A stretch of DNA of 64,000 nucleotides from SIG78 sp045585955 (lineage in GTDB: Bacteria > Verrucomicrobiota > Lentisphaeria > Victivallales > Victivallaceae). The translations under genes were made by a program, and so were the position numbers. The stretch is from NCBI GenBank assembly GCA_045585955.1, contig JAZMZK010000079.1, forward strand, positions 1 to 64,000, written 5' to 3'. This document shows, one piece after another, positions 36,251 to 43,768 of the stretch; position 1 is the stretch's first letter, and every line of letters starts with the position of its first letter. A model generated the notes under the pieces. The model was not told the origin of the DNA and searched no databases. It saw only the letters and a program-made list of their open reading frames with translations.

Positions 36251-36871
36251 TCAGTTAGCTTCGGCAGTAATTACTGCGCTGACCCGGCTGCCGGCATATT
36301 CGCAAACCATTTCAGTAAGGGCGGCATCGGAGAGGTCAAAGAACACCTGATCGCCCTCCACGCTGATTTTCAGACCACGACCGGCGGCGGAGTTTGGAAA
36401 TACAAAGATCTTGCTGATCATATCCGCACCCACTGCGGCCGTAAGTTTTTGCACCAATTCTTCGCACTTGGCGGGAGCAACCATAACTTCCAGTGTACCG
36501 GCGGCACTTTTAGCCGGGTCGCTCAAAACGGTTTTGGCAATATCGGCAACCAAACCTGCCATAAAATCGGCACTCAAAGCTTCGTCCAAACGATTGCGGG
36601 TGATGGCTTCCAGGCGTTTTTTCAGCTCGCTTTTTAAATCCAGCAATATATCCCGTGCCGCCTGACGGATGGCACTTTCGGAGCGCTTTTTCAACGCTTC
36701 GGCATCGCTTTCGGCACTGCTGCGGATCTTGCCGGCTTCATCTTTGGCGGCGGCAATGATGGCTTCCGCTTCTTTTTTAGCGGCGGCAAGCATTTCGTCA
36801 CGCTCGGCGGCAGCTTTTTCAATACCGTTGCGGTGGATTTTTTCCAACAAACTCTGCAATTCTTCTGACAT
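36251..36871 (-). CDS. atpE: V-type ATP synthase subunit E (peripheral stalk)
   Basis: 206 residues from ATG 36871 (MSEELQSLLEKI); the frame opens further upstream through the promoter, so that part is rejected. Residues 1-90 form a charged coiled coil (EKAAAERDEMLAAAKKEAEAIIAAAKDEAGKI), followed by the compact alpha/beta head that contacts the catalytic hexamer. First gene of the operon; ends 21 bases before DUF2764. Confidence 0.9.
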   Translation of the reverse strand: MSEELQSLLEKIHRNGIEKAAAERDEMLAAAKKEAEAIIAAAKDEAGKIRSSAESDAEALKKRSESAIRQAARDILLDLKSELKKRLEAITRNRLDEALSADFMAGLVADIAKTVLSDPAKSAAGTLEVMVAPAKCEELVQKLTAAVGADMISKIFVFPNSAAGRGLKISVEGDQVFFDLSDAALTEMVCEYAGSRVSAVITAEAN

Positions 36872-36921
36872 ATAAACAATCTTTCGTTTTAAGCTGTTTG
36901 GCAATTTCAGATTTATGTTAT

Positions 36922-36949
36922 AATATACTGCCATTTAAGATTTTTGCAA
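36922..36949 (-). promoter_or_regulatory. Promoter of the V-ATPase operon
   Basis: Minus strand TTGCAA (36944-36949), 16-bp spacer, TATATT (36922-36927), about 50 bases before atpE. Confidence 0.7.
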
Positions 36950-37010
36950 GTTTTGAAAAAATCTCAAAAAATCCCCCCGGAATACCGCATAAAATCAGGT
37001 GAAAAATACA

Positions 37011-37057
37011 AAAAATCAAGCGGCAGAACCTTGAAACGATACCGCTTGATTTTTTTA
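37011..37057 (-). terminator. Terminator at the end of the TRAP/methyltransferase operon
   Basis: ATCAAGCGG (37015-37023) pairs with CCGCTTGAT (37042-37050). A-runs before it and T-runs after it make it able to work on either strand; on the minus strand it ends the operon whose last gene is dctM. Confidence 0.88.
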
Positions 37058-37121
37058 TAAAAAAACTTTGTCAGGCTGGAACGATCTGCGCTGTTTTCCG
37101 GTCAGCGTTCCATGCCATCTG

Positions 37122-38417
37122 TCAGACCAGACACATGGTAAACCACGGGAAGTGGGTTATCAGGAACAAGCCAATCAACATGGCAATAACAAAAACTATC
37201 ATATACTTGGAGGATTCCCAGATCGACGATTTAGCTAAAGCACAGCTGACAAACAAACTCGTCCCCACCGGCGGAGTACACAAACCGATACTGAGGTTGG
37301 CAACCATAACAATACCGAATTGGATCGGGTGCATACCGAATTTCTGTACTACCGGCAGCAATATCGGCGTAAAAATAACGATCACCGGCGTAAGATCGGT
37401 AAAAGCCCCGACCAGCAGCAGCAATATGTTGATCATCAAAAGAATCAGTATGGGACTGTCGAACATGTTGATAAGATAATCGCTGACAGCCGCCGGAATG
37501 TGGCAAAGCGAAATAAGCCAGCACATCGCCGTAGAAGTAGCAATAAGAAACAACACCACCGAAATCAGGATCCCGGCTTCGACCAGAATCGCCGGAAGAT
37601 CCTTGAATTTGACCTTTTTATACACAAACATCGACAGTATCAGCGCATACGCCGCTGCTATCGCCGCCGCTTCAGTAGCAGTGACCCAGCCCCTTACAAT
37701 GCCAAGCATTACAATTACCGCCAGCGAAAGACCGGGACTGGCGGCCAGAAAGGTTTTCAACAGCAAAACATACGAAAACGGTTCATGCGATCTCTCCCCG
37801 AATCCGCACCATTTGCAGCAGATCATGGCTGCGATCATCAACAGCACGCCGAATAATATCCCCGGCAGGATCCCTGCCAGAAATAACCCGGCAACCGATG
37901 TGCCGGATGCCAAAGCATAAATCAATATCACATTGCTGGGCGGTATCAGCAGTCCGGTGACCGCCGCAGTTGTAGTTACTGCTGCGTTGAACGGCGGCGG
38001 ATAACCGCGTTTTTCCATTTCAGGGATCATACAGCTGCCAATGGATGATGCCCCCGCTACCGCAGAGCCGGAAATACAGCCGAACAACATGCAAGAAAGC
38101 ACATTGACCAAGGCAAAACCACCCGGCAATTTGGAAACCAGCGCAGCAGCAAATGCCATGATTTTTTCCGCAATGCCGCCGTGCCGCATAAGCACGCCGG
38201 AAAGAATAAACATCGGTATACCCAGCAAGGTAAAAATATCCAGCCCGGCAATCATATTCTGGGCAATCGCCACTTCGCCGATTTCCGGCAGCCCCACGGC
38301 AAAAAACATGAGAAAAGTAGAGATGCCGACCGCAATAGCGATCGGTACATTAAGCGCTACAAGCACACAAAGGCTGACCAGCATAACCGTCAAAACAACT
38401 GAAACATCAAACTCCAT
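37122..38417 (-). CDS. dctM: TRAP transporter large permease subunit
   Basis: 431 residues from ATG 38417, behind GGAGG; the extra upstream codons belong to the dctQ overlap region. Twelve or so hydrophobic helices with the DctM signatures IPMFILSGVLMRHGGIAEK, FGCISGSAVAGASSIGSCMIPEM, GLLIPPSNVILIYALASGTSVAGLFLAGILPG and GLCTPPVGTSLFVSCALAK. It imports a solute with sodium in complex with DctQ, with solute delivered by the periplasmic DctP. It is the last gene of the operon, 4 bases after dctQ and followed by a terminator. Confidence 0.95.
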   Translation of the reverse strand: MEFDVSVVLTVMLVSLCVLVALNVPIAIAVGISTFLMFFAVGLPEIGEVAIAQNMIAGLDIFTLLGIPMFILSGVLMRHGGIAEKIMAFAAALVSKLPGGFALVNVLSCMLFGCISGSAVAGASSIGSCMIPEMEKRGYPPPFNAAVTTTAAVTGLLIPPSNVILIYALASGTSVAGLFLAGILPGILFGVLLMIAAMICCKWCGFGERSHEPFSYVLLLKTFLAASPGLSLAVIVMLGIVRGWVTATEAAAIAAAYALILSMFVYKKVKFKDLPAILVEAGILISVVLFLIATSTAMCWLISLCHIPAAVSDYLINMFDSPILILLMINILLLLVGAFTDLTPVIVIFTPILLPVVQKFGMHPIQFGIVMVANLSIGLCTPPVGTSLFVSCALAKSSIWESSKYMIVFVIAMLIGLFLITHFPWFTMCLV

Positions 38418-38421
38418 AACC

Positions 38422-38907
38422 TTATTCCTCCAGTTTTCCGGCAAAAGCCACTGCGCGAACCCCGGCTATAATGCGATCTGCCCCCTGCATGATCATAACA
38501 ACTCCGGATAAAATCAGCGGCAAATAAAACATAAAGCGGACAATTTCACGATTTTCCAACAGGAAAAATGCAATACAGCTGCCGCCGCAGCACATGGCAA
38601 GCACCGCAAACAGAGCAATGGAAAGTCCGGCAATTATATCCAGAAAACCTCTGTTGCGTACAGAAAGCAGATTATAAAGCAGATCCACCCCCAGCTGCAT
38701 TTTTTTCTCCAACCCCAGACATGCCGCCGGAAATGCCACCCACATCAGCAGCATGGTGGCATAAGTCATTGTGCCGGGGAACGGCATTTTCAACATTCTT
38801 GATACGATCTGCAACAGCAAAACGCCCAGCAAACAGAGCAATGCTGCGCAGGTTATTACTTCCATGATTTTCAAGCAAAACGCTTTGATTTTCAGAAATT
38901 TATTCAT
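38422..38907 (-). CDS. dctQ: TRAP transporter small permease subunit
   Basis: 161 residues with four membrane helices and the DctQ pattern RMLKMPFPGTMTYATMLLMWVAFPAACLGLEKKMQLGVDLL. It overlaps dctP by 4 bases (ATGA) and is followed after 4 bases by dctM, the usual P-Q-M order. GGAGG precedes the ATG. Confidence 0.93.
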   Translation of the reverse strand: MNKFLKIKAFCLKIMEVITCAALLCLLGVLLLQIVSRMLKMPFPGTMTYATMLLMWVAFPAACLGLEKKMQLGVDLLYNLLSVRNRGFLDIIAGLSIALFAVLAMCCGGSCIAFFLLENREIVRFMFYLPLILSGVVMIMQGADRIIAGVRAVAFAGKLEE

Positions 38908-39929
38908 TTTACGCCTGCCTCCGTTTTTTCAGATTTGCTGTAAAGCGCCTGCCACGGGAGTCTGGCAGATTTTTTCAATTCTTTTTCTGCAATATTTTTC
39001 AGATATCCGGCTTCTTCAGCTGATAAGATCTGATATTTGATGCCGTTGCGTTCAGCAAGTTTCACAAGATCAGGCGAAGCAAGTTTTTCAAACTCTTTCT
39101 TGGCACGCTCCCAGGCGTTCTTCAGCATAAGTTTTTCTCCGGCGCTCAACGATTTCATAAAATCAGAGTTGAATACCAGATAAAACACAGCCGGAGTATG
39201 CTCTGTGGCAACAAAGAGTTTGGCGGTTTCAAAATGCTTGGAGCCGATCACGCCGGGGAGTGTGTTTTCTCCGGCACTGATCATTTTCATCTGCAAAGAC
39301 GAATATACTTCGCCTTTGGCGATCGGCACCGGCAGCAAACCGATTGCAGTAAAATATTTTACACACAACGGCGCACCGCTGTAAGCAAGATACAACCTCC
39401 GGGCAGGATCGTTAAAACTCATCCGCTCCCAATCACTCGAAAAATACAGTCCGTTCATGCCGTTGGTCAGACTGGTACAAAGTACAAGCTCCACATCGGC
39501 TTTTTTCAATATATCCGCCAGCTTGCGGCAGGCTGTTTTATTCAGAAAATCCCGTGCAGATGCTTCGTTCTGCCAAACATACGGATATTGAAAAATCAAA
39601 AATTCCGGAGCAAATTTACTCAACATCTGGTTGGAAACGATACCGCCATCCAAAACACCCAATCTGATCTGCTCGGCAAACTGCGGCTCTGCGCCTAACT
39701 GCGAACTGTCGTAAATCTCGACCGTGAAACGCCCCTTACTGTCCTCTTTAAGCTGTCCGGCAAATCCGGCAAGAAATTTGTGAATGGGATGCTGCTGCCC
39801 GAAACTGTGACTCATCATTATTGTACGCTGACTGCTGCCTTTACCACTGCAACATCGCCCGACAAAAAACAACGCAGTCAAAGCTGCGATTGCCAGGAGC
39901 AATACTATCAAACTGGTTTTGCCTCTCAT
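38904..39929 (-). CDS. dctP: TRAP transporter solute-binding protein, divergent binding site
   Basis: 341 residues with an N-terminal hydrophobic segment (LIVLLLAIAALTALFFVG) that acts as signal or anchor. The fold is DctP-like: MMSHSFGQQHPIHKFLAGFAGQL, SQLGAEPQFAEQIRLGVLDGGIVSN, and SSLQMKMISAGENTLPG, the usual ENP-type motif. In typical DctP proteins the segment GLKIRVP supplies an Arg that binds the substrate carboxylate; the aligned segment here, PARRLYLAYSG, has Tyr at that place by my alignment, so the ligand may not be an ordinary dicarboxylate. It follows a small membrane protein gene and two exported methyltransferase-like genes in one operon. Confidence 0.85.
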   Translation of the reverse strand: MRGKTSLIVLLLAIAALTALFFVGRCCSGKGSSQRTIMMSHSFGQQHPIHKFLAGFAGQLKEDSKGRFTVEIYDSSQLGAEPQFAEQIRLGVLDGGIVSNQMLSKFAPEFLIFQYPYVWQNEASARDFLNKTACRKLADILKKADVELVLCTSLTNGMNGLYFSSDWERMSFNDPARRLYLAYSGAPLCVKYFTAIGLLPVPIAKGEVYSSLQMKMISAGENTLPGVIGSKHFETAKLFVATEHTPAVFYLVFNSDFMKSLSAGEKLMLKNAWERAKKEFEKLASPDLVKLAERNGIKYQILSAEEAGYLKNIAEKELKKSARLPWQALYSKSEKTEAGVK

Positions 39930-39952
39930 GGAACTGAAATCCTCCGGATCGT

Positions 39953-40459
39953 TTATTTTTCCTGATTCATGTATTTTTTGAGCCTCCGTGCAAACTCTAC
40001 CGATCTTGCACGGTCTTCCGGCGACTGCCCTTCAAGCGCTTTGCGGTGCGACATATTGGAACTGCCGCCGGATGATTTTTTGCCCCGGCTCTCCCGACGC
40101 AAATCTTCGGCAGCTTCCTGCAACGCCTGCGTCTGCTCTTCCGGCGACATTGAGAAAAAGATTTTCACTCTTTCCTGCTTGAAAAATTCAATGTTGCGCC
40201 GGAAATTTTCCCGTTCCTTCTCATCAGCGGGCTCCAGCATATCGTGCGTGATCCCGCGCTGCCGCAGACTTTTCATAAAATCATGCCGCTGCCGCATGGG
40301 AATACGGATAAACTCACGCCCGGCAATAAAACTCTTTATCTGTTCTTTCGGCGCCGTTGCCGGTTCCGGAAGCGGACGCTTGTGCAGCATCGGCAGCGCA
40401 AGGATCACCCCGAGAATTATTACTGCAACAACTGCAATGATTATTTTTTTCCGGCTCAA
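39953..40459 (-). CDS. Small membrane-anchored protein, unknown function
   Basis: 168 residues beginning at TTG 40459 with one transmembrane helix (KKIIIAVVAVIILGVILALPML), followed by a charged, helical, mostly basic domain (MRQRHDFMKSLRQRGITHDML, EERENFRR-type repeats, MSPEEQTQALQEAAEDLRRE). Topology suggests an inner-membrane anchor with the rest in the periplasm. No family recognised. It lies 21 bases after the methyltransferase gene at 40481 and 23 bases before dctP, so it belongs to the operon. A more downstream start (MLHKRPLP) would lose the anchor. Confidence 0.7.
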   Translation of the reverse strand: MSRKKIIIAVVAVIILGVILALPMLHKRPLPEPATAPKEQIKSFIAGREFIRIPMRQRHDFMKSLRQRGITHDMLEPADEKERENFRRNIEFFKQERVKIFFSMSPEEQTQALQEAAEDLRRESRGKKSSGGSSNMSHRKALEGQSPEDRARSVEFARRLKKYMNQEK

Positions 40460-40480
40460 ATCAACACCCGCTGTGACTTT

Positions 40481-41518
40481 TTATTTTATATTTTTGAATT
40501 CGATCATATAGCGCTGCGGCAGAAAATGCTCAACTTTTACCAGCTCAAAACCGTAATATTTAAGCTGGGCAATGATCAATTCTTTGGCAATGTAATTGCT
40601 GTGATAAGGCAGCGTATCGCCGGTAACCGGGCTGTTGTCGATCACGATCAGACTGCCACCTTTACGGAGGGTGGATTTGATACTTTGAATAAATGCATTG
40701 CGTTCCGCTTCGGCTTCGGCATAGATGATGTGATAAAGCGAACACATCAGCGCAACATCAAGTGTATCTTTGGGCAAATTGGTGCTGGTTACGCCTGAAA
40801 CATGGGTCTGGATATTTTTGATATTGTATTTTTTGCACACTTTTTCGACAAAGTTCAAATGATTTTTATTCAAATCCATAGCATAAACCTTGCCTTTGGC
40901 GCCGGTCTTCAGCGACAGCAGATAGCTGAAAACGCCCGGGCCGCAGCCGATATCGCCGATCACACTGCCAACCGGGATGCTCATGCGTTTGAAAAATTCC
41001 GATGTATTTTCCCAGCGCTCACGGTAGGGATTGTTGAACAGAATAAAATCTTCCAGAAAAATCTTGCGGTCCAAGCCGTCGGAAATAGATTTATCCTGGA
41101 TTTTCTGAAGCTTGTATTTGCGGATCAGATACTCTTTAAGCACTTTGGCTTTATCGTCCAGAAAAAAGTGGTAATACTCAATGTAGAACGGATTTTTTTC
41201 ATTTTTTATATCATACTTTTCCGGGAAAAAGTAGCGTTCAGCCAACCAGAGCAAGCCGGTGTATTCGCCGCCGTAATTCTCTTTGGGGATGATTTCGTTG
41301 TAAAGATTGATCGCCTTTTGAGCTTGCTTTACATCATTGTTTTTGAGTGCTTCCCACAAAACTCTGCCGGCTTCAATGCCGCCTACGGTCAGTTCAAAAG
41401 AGTCCAAACTGCCGATATGCAGCAGCGATTCTGCATTTTTGATCTCAAATTTCTCGGCGGAAACTGCCCCGAGCGAGCAGCCAAGTATCAATGCAATGTA
41501 AAAAAATTTCCTGCACAT
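40481..41518 (-). CDS. Exported SAM-dependent methyltransferase-like protein (motif I intact)
   Basis: 345 residues. The N-terminus is a Sec signal peptide (MCRKFFYIALILGCSLGAVSA|E), followed by a helical domain (about 25-185) and a class I methyltransferase fold. Motif I is complete (VIGDIGCGPGVFSYLL), the acidic motif II is VYAMDLNKNHL, and post-I/IV regions are DVALMCSLYHIIYA and LRKGGSLIVIDNSPV. It shares domain plan and the ending AQLKYYGFELVKVEHFLPQRYMIEF with the protein at 42058-43101, so the two are paralogues. A methyltransferase directed out of the cytoplasm is unusual because SAM is cytoplasmic. GAGGA precedes the ATG. Target unknown. Confidence 0.8.
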   Translation of the reverse strand: MCRKFFYIALILGCSLGAVSAEKFEIKNAESLLHIGSLDSFELTVGGIEAGRVLWEALKNNDVKQAQKAINLYNEIIPKENYGGEYTGLLWLAERYFFPEKYDIKNEKNPFYIEYYHFFLDDKAKVLKEYLIRKYKLQKIQDKSISDGLDRKIFLEDFILFNNPYRERWENTSEFFKRMSIPVGSVIGDIGCGPGVFSYLLSLKTGAKGKVYAMDLNKNHLNFVEKVCKKYNIKNIQTHVSGVTSTNLPKDTLDVALMCSLYHIIYAEAEAERNAFIQSIKSTLRKGGSLIVIDNSPVTGDTLPYHSNYIAKELIIAQLKYYGFELVKVEHFLPQRYMIEFKNIK

Positions 41519-41535
41519 TTTATAAATCCTCGTAT

Positions 41536-42051
41536 TTATTCTATATCTGTAACATGACCATCGACAAACAGATAGTTTTTAGTTCCCGGCTGCGGCAATA
41601 CGGCATGAAAGCAGTCGTAGTCAAACACTGCTACTACATTGCTGGCTCCGTTTTGCAAAACTTCATAGTGACTGTCGATCTTTACACCTGACAATTTGCC
41701 GTTGAATTCATAACTGCTGCCTTCCCGCGAAAACCAGGTCGGTTCATCGTTATCTGAAGGACAGCGGAAAATCTGCCCCGGCAGATAATCCGACAATATA
41801 TCGCACAACCGTATAACTTTTTCTCCCAAACCGGCATTAAAACTGGGCAGCGAACAGGCGACCGGATAGTATCCGCTATTGGCACCGGTGTAAAGATGCA
41901 GTGCCGCACCGATCTGCTTGAGGTTGCCGGCACATTCAATGCGTCTGGCAGAGGCCCTTGCACGGGATAACGCCCCCGCCGAAATACTTGCCAGAACACA
42001 TATGATGCCGACTACCACTATAAGCTCTATGAGAGTAAAGTTTTTACGCAT
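41536..42051 (-). CDS. Pseudopilin between two exported methyltransferase-like genes
   Basis: 171 residues with a complete, short prepilin leader: MRKNFTLIELIVVVGIICVLASISAGALSRARASARRIECAGNLKQIGAALHLYTG. The helix differs from the common AAMLLPALSAAR version, so this is a separate lineage from the copies at 1, 1840, 7588 and 21711. The soluble domain has FRCPSDNDEPTWF and ends in NYLFVDGHVTDIE. It lies 6 bases after one methyltransferase gene and 17 bases before the other, firmly inside the operon. It may build a pseudopilus or act as a membrane-tethered periplasmic domain; function unknown. Confidence 0.9.
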   Translation of the reverse strand: MRKNFTLIELIVVVGIICVLASISAGALSRARASARRIECAGNLKQIGAALHLYTGANSGYYPVACSLPSFNAGLGEKVIRLCDILSDYLPGQIFRCPSDNDEPTWFSREGSSYEFNGKLSGVKIDSHYEVLQNGASNVVAVFDYDCFHAVLPQPGTKNYLFVDGHVTDIE

Positions 42052-42057
42052 ATGCGA

Positions 42058-43101
42058 TCACTTTTCTTTATTATTGACAAATTCAAGAAAATAGACCGCC
42101 GGCGACAACTGCAACTGTTTTTTAAGCTCAAAATCATAGTATTTGAGTTGTGCAATCACCAAATCAGGGTGCAGAGAATAACCGGCAATGCCTTTGATCG
42201 GATTGTTGCCGATAACAATAAGTCTGCCGCCTTTGCGCAGGGTTTTCCGCATACTGGTCAAAAGTTGGCGCTGTTCATTGCGCGGCGCATAGATGTAAAT
42301 AAAGTGATACATCTGATTGATAAAAATCACATCGGCCTTGTTGGAAACCATCCCCAAACTGGCATCTGTGGATTTGGTTGCCAGCATATTGGGTATATCG
42401 TACTGCACAATAAATTTTTGCAGAAAGTCAATGTGACCACGGTCGTTATCCAGCGAAAAAACCATCCCCCGGCTGCCGACTTTTTCCCGGAACAACTGCG
42501 AATAGTACCCCTGACGGCAGCCGTAATCCACAATCGAATCGCCGCTTTTGATATTGCACAGCTCCAATATCCGGGCAACCGGTTCCCAGCGAGGACGCAG
42601 CGGCGAATTATAAATAAGCGCATTTTGCAGCAGATTCAGATTATTCATCAGCTTTTCCGGCTCCATCGTTTCATACCCGGCTAATTTGTACTGGGCAATC
42701 AGATAGGTCTTCAACTTGTCGCAGTTGTTTTCGGTAAAAAATCTGAAATATGCTTCTTCCAGCTCATGTGCAAATTTACGCTGTTCGGGTTTACATGCCA
42801 GTTGCCGGGCAAGCCACCCCATAGCGATCGTTTCACGGTTGGCGATCTGTCCGCCGCTGAATTTTTCACATTCCCGGGCAAGTTTTTGCAATCCGGCAGC
42901 ATTCTTTGCTATCTCATTTTCGGAGATGATCTTATAAAATTCAGTCGCCACTTTCTGCCCGGCAGGTGTGATTTCTGTATGCACAAAGTCACCGGCAGTA
43001 GCCAATGAATCACGATTGGCTACTGTCAAAACCGTAGTCAGCGGTGCGGCGTATGCTCCGGCAGTCAGCAAGGCTGCCGCAAATAAAATCATTTTTTTCA
43101 T
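42058..43101 (-). CDS. Exported methyltransferase-like protein with degenerate SAM motif
   Basis: 347 residues with signal peptide MKKMILFAAALLTAGAYA. It is paralogous to the 40481 product, with the same N-terminal helical domain and methyltransferase fold (MRKTLRKGGRLIVIGNNPIKG, VIAQLKYYDFELKK). Motif I is altered: SIVDYGCRQGYYSQLF instead of D-x-G-x-G-x-G, with Arg in place of the middle Gly. The following acidic position (VFSLDNDRGHI) is kept. It may bind SAM weakly or be a non-catalytic partner of the intact paralogue. It overlaps the preceding gene by 4 bases (ATGA). Confidence 0.77.
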   Translation of the reverse strand: MKKMILFAAALLTAGAYAAPLTTVLTVANRDSLATAGDFVHTEITPAGQKVATEFYKIISENEIAKNAAGLQKLARECEKFSGGQIANRETIAMGWLARQLACKPEQRKFAHELEEAYFRFFTENNCDKLKTYLIAQYKLAGYETMEPEKLMNNLNLLQNALIYNSPLRPRWEPVARILELCNIKSGDSIVDYGCRQGYYSQLFREKVGSRGMVFSLDNDRGHIDFLQKFIVQYDIPNMLATKSTDASLGMVSNKADVIFINQMYHFIYIYAPRNEQRQLLTSMRKTLRKGGRLIVIGNNPIKGIAGYSLHPDLVIAQLKYYDFELKKQLQLSPAVYFLEFVNNKEK

Positions 43102-43757
43102 AACTTATCAGCCTTCTGGAATTTCATGATGGCATTATGGACTGCTTTCTGTTGCACAAGCCAATCTTTTACCGTCGTAATTTTCTGTTCTTCATCTATC
43201 AGACAATCACCATACTTTTCTTCAAGGATCGCGATTATTTTACCGGCTGCTTCGTGACGGCCGGTGGACTGCTGATAGTTGAACATTGCCATATACAACA
43301 AAGGTTCCAACTCCAAACCGTTGGGCATCAAGCGGCTGCTGCCATCGGCAGGAATTTCTGAAATAGCTTTTTCGATTTGCAGCATATCCCGGTCACGCAA
43401 GCATTTGCGATAATCCCATGCCACTGCCAGCTTGTATATATTGCTGTCGGGATATGTTACCGAAAGTTTTTTCAGACTCTTATCCGCCCCGAAATCACTG
43501 CCGGGAATCATCGAATTACTGCGTGACACATCGCTGTAAAGCCGGTAAATATCAAAACCGTACTTCTCTATATCAGCAATGACCATAGCCCAAACCCGTT
43601 CCTGCTGCTGTTTGAGCCGCTGCTGGACTGCCCCGGCGTTGCTGCCGCCGCCGGACATTTGCGGCTTTCCTGCCGGCCCCAGCAACGGCATCAGCAATAC
43701 AGATGCCGTAACCGAAAGCACTGCGCTGACAACAATTATTGTTATATTTTTGAACAT
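43098..43757 (-). CDS. Membrane-anchored helical protein, unknown function
   Basis: 219 residues. One N-terminal hydrophobic helix (MFKNITIIVVSAVLSVTASVLLMPLLG) serves as anchor or uncleaved signal, then a Gly/Ser linker, then an all-helical domain (VQQRLKQQQERVWAMVIADIEKYGF; LKKLSVTYPDSNIYKLAVAWDYRKCL; LEPLLYMAMFNYQQSTGRHEAAGKIIAILEEKYGD), which looks TPR-like. No family recognised. GAGGT precedes the ATG. It starts 11 bases after the radical SAM gene and overlaps the next methyltransferase-like gene by 4 bases. Confidence 0.75.
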   Translation of the reverse strand: MFKNITIIVVSAVLSVTASVLLMPLLGPAGKPQMSGGGSNAGAVQQRLKQQQERVWAMVIADIEKYGFDIYRLYSDVSRSNSMIPGSDFGADKSLKKLSVTYPDSNIYKLAVAWDYRKCLRDRDMLQIEKAISEIPADGSSRLMPNGLELEPLLYMAMFNYQQSTGRHEAAGKIIAILEEKYGDCLIDEEQKITTVKDWLVQQKAVHNAIMKFQKADKL

Positions 43758-43768
43758 CGCAGATTACC

